In this document: in pieces, positions 58,462 to 64,000 of the stretch | Layout of the letters: every line of letters begins with the position of its first letter | Numbering within the stretch: position 1 is the first letter of the stretch | Source of the DNA: Epiperipatus broadwayi | Taxonomy: Eukaryota > Onychophora > Udeonychophora > Euonychophora > Peripatidae | Reading direction: 5' to 3' | DNA length: 64,000 bases | NCBI GenBank assembly: GCA_028023455.1 | Contig: JAQFVV010006238.1 | Coordinates: forward strand, 1,681,478 to 1,745,477 | Translations under genes and position numbers: made by a program | The notes under the pieces: generated by a model | Database searches by the model: none | What the model saw: the letters and a program-made list of their open reading frames with translations, nothing else | Told to the model about the DNA's origin: nothing

Positions 58462-61200
58462 TGTAACAGTCAGAATCGTCTATCTCGCTAACACACTGCA
58501 GAATTCAAACCCCAGACACGAAACTGAACATTCTAGGAGGGGTTGCCTTCTAGATATACTAAGTTCGAATCTAAAGTCCAAATTTCACAGTGCCATCTAC
58601 ATGATAATGCATCTGATGCCACTACTAGTATAACCTTTGACCGGTGCCTGGTGGTCAGGGAGAAACAAAAGACTCTATACTAAAAGAAGCTTGGGTGGCT
58701 AATTAACGTCTATGGATTTACAAAAGAAATGCAGAAAATATATATATATAGACTGAGACAGTGATAGGAATCAATAAAATAAGAGATCAAATTTAGTTTT
58801 AAATGATTTCACAAAATTTATTTATATAAAATATATATATAACACCACTGTCTGCTTATATGAGACAGGGACGCGTATTAAATAATTGTTGGCATTATAT
58901 TCCAATAAATGACAAAAAGGTTTTAAAGCAAAGTGATATATTCTATTCCTCAGGCTAATAGCATTACGATAATGTGCTTGAAGAGATAGGAACATGTGTG
59001 AGGTGCTTTGAGTAATTATACAAGTTTAAGAAAATATTTGAAAATTAAGTGTTTTAAAATATTTATTGATTTCGAGAATAGCACGGACAAAAGCTTACTA
59101 AGCAACAAAGTGGGGAATGTGATCAAAGCATTTATTCGATAATAATAATAAGAATGTTACATTGGGAGGTCAGTATTGCTGATAATGAATTTATTAAAGT
59201 TGGAGGGTGTGACACATTTAAGTCACGGATGCTTTGTAAAATAAATATAAAATAAAACAATAATGGAATATTTGGAATGATTATGGAGGGCATCTCACCG
59301 CTAACCCATAGGAAAGTATTTTATGAACAGCCGAAACTTAGCGACTGGGTGACGATTGCGTTTAATTCCCAGGTGTGTCATTTGTGGACACACTCTGCCT
59401 GGAAACTGCAAGAAGCGAAGAGAACGGACTTGGCCATGTAAAGAATCCTTGGAAAAGTAAAACAAAGCGGTCTCAACAACCAATTCATTTACCAGCAATA
59501 TGAGACTAGTGTATATAAAACATACTGAATGGGTTTTACTTGGATTAAGAGAAATGCCCAATCAAATTCCCAGAAATTCATTTAAACAGGTCCACACATT
59601 CTCGACGTCAATGATGAACTTTGTAATTAAAGTAGAACACGGTAATTAAAATAGGAAAATGCATGCTTGCGGGTTTGAAAAGTAAGTATAGATTTATATA
59701 CGCAATCATGCATTAGGGGACACATTTAATCATTGACCTCGCACATACTCTCATATTAGATTAAAATCAATAACATGTAGATTTTAAACTATGTGATTAT
59801 ATTATATATTAAAGAAAAGAATCACCCTCGAACGAGTGATTTGCAAGATAATAAAATTGGAAATTATTTAGAAATTTAAAATATGCCTTCATAGCGGCGT
59901 CTTATTTTCAACAAAGGGAATAATTCACTCGGTCAAAGACGATTCTGACACATTATCATAATAAAATAACAGAAAGCTTAATAAATAGAAAATATTAACC
60001 CAAGGATAGAGAGCAAAATATTGATTATATTTAAACATGTTAAAGAAATACATAATGAAGTTATGTGAAATATCAGAAAACAATTTAAAATAGCTATAGC
60101 ATGTTAGTTATCACAAGAGCTCTTGGGTTAATTTAGGGTTACCTCTGGAGAAGCATTTTTAGGTAGATTGATGGTCGGCAGGTTTTTATATAATTTAACA
60201 GCAAAATCTGGAAATGTTCATATTTTTGGCAGCAGCAGCAGTTCCGGGGTTCCTTGTGTGATAGCTTCCGATGGTCTACGGCAGCATATGGCCATTCCGG
60301 AGAGAAATAGCCTTCTTGCGCTCTACTCCGTCATGTCAAGATTTACAAATTACTACAATAATTTTGGTTAGAAACATTAGACCTCAGAATGATTTCTCTT
60401 AGAAACATTAGAATGGAGAACAAAAGAAAACCCTCCTTTTTATAGTAGAATTTAACAATAGAACTGCCCTGGAGCATTACAAAAATATATCGGACTTATC
60501 AGCTGTAATTAAATCTATCCGAATGTCTAAAGGAATTCAACAAAATTTTAATTAATTTCTTTTGTTAATTTCCCTGTCGACATTCGAATTACAAACTAGA
60601 TTTAATTAAAAATTACTTTTACTAATTAAAGAAAACCTTAAGTGGACATCTGCTGTTTTTAGATAAACTTATATAACATTAACTAATTAAACTATTGTCC
60701 CTCATTTATTTTAACAGAAATATTTGGAATGACTTTTATTAAATTAAACGAAAATTACTTTACTTTTAAATTGCAATATTTGAATCTATTTACTAAACGA
60801 ATATTTACTAAATGAATTTTATTTTAAATCAAAATATATTACGATGGTAATATATATTTGTAAATAGATTCAAACAAAATAACTTTAACAATTTATAATT
60901 TTGATATGTTTTAAAATGCATATCATAGTGTGTGCGCAATTACGACTTATATAACCTACTTTTTAATAAATCAAAATTATGTGAACATATACATAATCTA
61001 TAATCTTTTATTTTATTTGGGAATGAGTTATATATATAATACGAGCATTGTACTCGTGGTTTAAAATTAGGCAGGATTTTCGGTATATAAGCGTATTGCA
61101 GGCACACTATGATAGATTGGGGTTCAAACTAAGGTATGAGGGTAGGAAATAGGTGAGAAAAGGTGAAATAAAGATCTACAAAGCAGACCTTACTGTTTGA
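58462..61200 (-). repeat. LTR (5' LTR in element orientation)
   Basis: 2739 bases without gaps. It carries one change in its terminal CA (reads GA at 61199-61200). In element orientation this LTR would hold the promoter, but no motif could be singled out in the A+T-rich sequence. Confidence 0.93.
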
Positions 61201-61204
61201 ATAC

Positions 61205-62159
61205 ATATATAGTGACTATTTGACCTGCATGTAGAGTTGCCTATTATTTTAGTGTGTATTATTAGAAATCACGTTTTGGCTTTATTTATTTATAGAATTA
61301 TTTTCTAAGAAGTGTAAGTAATATATAGACATTAAAGTACTTGGTGAAACTCAAATCTTTTCAAATGAGCAAGAAGAATATTTTCTATCCCCCTTTCCCC
61401 TCCTATAGTCGATCGCCAATTCTTTATTTTTATTATTCTGATAATCATTTATGATTTGATTTTTTTAAGATTCTATATTCATCAGTGACAAAGTGTGACT
61501 TTTTTTAAGAATGGAAGCATGCTACATAATCTTTTTTTATTTTTATAATGTTTTTATTTTAATTGCTGCAACAATTTTTATGTCATAGCTAATATATACA
61601 TATTACATATACATTTAGAAAAATCTGGAACTTTCTTATCTGGAAATCAGACTGTAACTAGTTAAGAATAAGGAATTCATTATCAAGATATTTTTATTTT
61701 CTAAATACTTTTAACATTCTTAAGTTTTAACTATTAATTTCATTTTAGCATTGTATGAATTCCTATAATCAACAAATAATGTGATGGTCAAATTCATTAT
61801 TTGCCTTATATAAAAACAGTTTAACTGTTGGTAAAAAAATTGAAAGTTAACAGAAATCCCATACAAAAAATAATGAGTTTGAATTGTTCATTCTTGTTTT
61901 ATGTTTAGCAAAATAGTTTGTATACACTAATGTACTTATTGTTCTTACTACACTAATGTATGTGCAACTTGCTGGATTGATTTTGTGAGATTGAATATGT
62001 ATATATTTTAGTGAATATTTAAAATTGAATTTTAGTTAAAGCTTTTGAATTTTTTAGGGAATTCTTTTATGGAAGCACTCATTCTGTTCAATATATGAAG
62101 CCTTCATTCCTGATATTCATATATTTTTGAACTAAGTTTTTTTTCCTATTCCAGTAATA
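61205..62159. other. A+T-rich sequence, nothing recognised
   Basis: No gene or repeat is supported. Confidence 0.5.
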
Positions 62160-62163
62160 TTAA

Positions 62164-62696
62164 TATGGAAATACTGAAAACCCTAAGCGAGCTATATGCA
62201 AACTAACCGTCAACAAATATAGCATTGATCCATCTATACATTAGCTTTGATTGTATATAAATATATCATTTGCTGACATACTGATTTGTAAAGTGTGATT
62301 TGGGTATACCAACATAATTTCAGGACAGTTATAAGCTACTTTTAAATCACTATAACTAGTCAGAGGGAGCTGTGCTTTTTCATACTTTCACAATAATTTA
62401 ATCTATATTTGAGCTATTAAAAAGTTATATTTACATATATTAGCTGAAGATTAATGTGAAATTTAAAGGTTGTTAAATATGAGGCATAGCCATTCTCTGA
62501 TTAATCTTATAGTGATTTCACAATAGCTTATAGTTGTTCTGATATTAGCTTAATTTTTAGAAATCCGGCTCTGAAGTATGAATATATCACTAAATGATAT
62601 GCTTATATAAGATCAAAGCTAAAGTATAGGTAGATCCATTTTCTACTTATGTTGTTAGTCTACCTGTAATTCATAGGGTTTTTCAGTACTTCCACA
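62164..62696. mobile_element. MITE-like element, TTAA-flanked
   Basis: The ends TATGGAAATACTGAAAACCC and GGGTTTTTCAGTACTTCCACA are inverted repeats with TTAA directly outside both (62160-62163 and 62697-62700), as in piggyBac-type insertion. Inner segments also mirror each other (GATCCATCTATACATTAGCT... near 62225 with AGCTAAAGTATAGGTAGATC near 62617). No coding. The related short copy is at 29763-29878. Confidence 0.6.
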
Positions 62697-62704
62697 TTAA
62701 ATTC

Positions 62705-63547
62705 ATTACATTCAAATATCAGCATTTCAAGCTAATTGTGCATACGCTTTTGCGAGTGTTAATAATAATAAATGAATACTTTCTCTCCAATACAAGATAT
62801 AATATTTATGCAGGAATAAAATGAATCCACTTATTTCTATGACTCAAATGCTTATATATGAGCAAATCTGAAGTACTGGCAAAGAAAGCGTGAAGATGGA
62901 ACAGTCACTTTAAATTACTGTATACGATGTCTGAATGAATGATGTCGGTGAAATTGTCTAGAATTTACTAAACATCATTCCAACTGAAACTTAATCATAT
63001 GTAAATAAGCATTTATTTTATATAGCATATGTTTACAATTGTATTACATTCAAATATCAGCCTTTCAAGCTAATTGTGCATACGCTTTTGCGAGTGTTAA
63101 TAATAATAAATGAATACTTTCTCTCCAATACAAGATATAGTATTTATGCAGGAATAAAATGAATCCACTTATTCCTATGACTCAAATGCTTATATATGAG
63201 CAAATCTGAAGTACTGGCAAAGAAAGCGTGAAGATGGAACAGTCACTTTAAATTACTATATACGATGTCTGAATGAATGACGTCGGTGAAATTGTCTAGA
63301 ATTTACTAAACGTCATTCCAACTGAAACTTAATCATATGTAAATAAGCATTTATTTTATATAGCGTATGTTTACAATTGTATTACATTCAAATATCAGCC
63401 TTTCAAGCTAATTGTGCATATGCTTTTGCGAGTGTTAATAATAATAAATAAATTCTTTCTCTCCAGTACAAGATATAGTATTTATGCAGGAATAAAATGA
63501 ATCCACTTATTCCTACAACTCAAATGCTTATATATGAGCAAATATGT
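62705..63547 (+). repeat. 338-bp tandem repeat array, forward units
   Basis: The unit beginning ATTACATTCAAATATCAGC starts at 62705, 63043 and 63381, a period of exactly 338. Two full copies and about half of a third are present, with a few percent substitutions. No reading frame of note. It could be a satellite or the subterminal repeats of a larger element extending beyond the window. Confidence 0.93.
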
Positions 63548-64000
63548 GGATTCATTTTATTCCTGCATAAATACTATATCTTGTATTGGAGAGAACGTAT
63601 TCATTTATTATTATTAACACTCGCAAAAGCGTATGCACAATTAGCTTGAAAGGCTGATATTTGAATGTAATACAATTGCAAACATACATTATATGAAATG
63701 AAATGCTTATTTACATATGATTAAGTTTCATTTGGAATGACGTTTAGTAAATTCTAGACAATTTCATCGACGTCATTCATTCAGACATCGTATATAGTAA
63801 TTTAAAGTGACTGTTCCATCTTCACACTTTCTTTGCCAGTACTTCAGATTTGCTCGTATATAAATAAGCATTTGAGTCGTAGGAATAAGTGGATTCATTT
63901 TATTCCTGCATAAATACTATATCTTGTATTGGAGAGAAAGTATTCATTTATTATTATTAACACTCGCAAAAGCGTATGCCCAATTAGCTTGAAAGGCTGA
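63548..64000 (-). repeat. Same tandem repeat in reverse orientation
   Basis: From TGGATTCATTTTATTCCTGC onward, the sequence is the reverse complement of the forward units (GGATTCATTT at 63549 and 63891, period 342) and continues to the window edge. Together with the forward units this makes a palindrome with arms of at least 450 bases around a 42-base spacer (63506-63547). Confidence 0.93.

Larger units (their letters stand above)
52384..61200 (-). mobile_element. Gag-only LTR element with very long LTRs
   Basis: Two direct repeats of about 2.74 kb (52384-55619 and 58462-61200) flank a 2.84-kb internal region. Ends are TGTAACAGT...ACTGTTTCA (plus-strand reading), imperfect inverted repeats with canonical TG/CA. 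ATAC lies immediately outside both ends (52380-52383 and 61201-61204), a 4-base target duplication. The only coding region is a minus-strand Gag, so the element runs right to left. A purine tract (TAAGGGAATG on the minus strand, 55620-55629) sits at the expected PPT position. No protease, RT, RNase H, integrase or envelope is present. The element must depend on another element's enzymes. Few differences between the LTRs point to relatively recent insertion. Confidence 0.9.

Noticed and set aside
62705-64000. CRISPR array
   Set aside because: The units are 338 bases and contiguous without spacers, in a eukaryotic A+T-rich context. This is a tandem repeat.

Overview
The window looks like gene-poor, very A+T-rich DNA from an invertebrate animal. 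The signs are long (TA)n and (CA)n tracts, poly-A, poly-T and poly-C runs, no operons, no compact coding, and remnants of many metazoan mobile-element classes. I cannot name the species. No complete host gene is recognisable. The only candidate host coding sequence is a 38-base microexon-like segment at 43732-43769, so the region may be intergenic or one very long intron. Nearly everything identifiable is transposable-element sequence at different stages of decay.

Layout. 1-9 kb: a decayed LINE reverse transcriptase (about 2.4-2.8 kb), a foldback repeat (3251-3822), a 5'-truncated Penelope-like element (PLE) ending in a GIY-YIG endonuclease (5223-5879), and a minus-strand LINE C-terminus with a zinc-finger motif (6593-7005). 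9-16 kb: mostly featureless, with a GA-rich tract, a Tigger/pogo remnant (11.88-12.77 kb), a small foldback, and a 3' fragment of the RTE family. 16.4-28.3 kb: two nearly full-length RTE-type (BovB-like) retrotransposons in opposite orientation (16403-19662 plus; 24975-28266 minus). Both sit in (TA)n tracts and both are broken by frameshifts. Between them lie a tRNA-derived SINE, a foldback element and a second PLE (RT plus GIY-YIG). 28-52 kb: older fragments (RTE tails, LINE C-termini, a decayed gag with one candidate LTR, a PLE remnant) and two palindromic insertions (41401-42213 and 49320-50240).

52.4-61.2 kb: a well-preserved minus-strand LTR element with exceptionally long LTRs (about 2.74 kb), a matching 4-base target duplication (ATAC), and an internal region coding only for a Gag-like protein. 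It has no protease, RT, RNase H or integrase, so it is a gag-only, non-autonomous element. The Gag frame is split at an A7 run that is also a textbook -1 slippery heptamer. The 500-N gap inside one LTR is almost certainly a placeholder, because the other LTR shows only a few bases there. 62.2-64 kb: a foldback/MITE-like element followed by a 338-base tandem repeat that reverses orientation at about 63.53 kb and runs off the window.

The most interesting signal is a set of hammerhead-ribozyme architectures (CUGANGA, stem II, GAAA, very short stem III, UH cleavage site, and in two cases a 6-bp stem I). They lie in the two palindromic insertions and in related repeats, in a window that also holds PLEs. 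Hammerheads are known in PLEs and in small metazoan 'retrozymes', so these repeats may be PLE-mobilised ribozyme elements. No RNA folding, alignment or database search was possible. All family calls rest on motifs read by eye.
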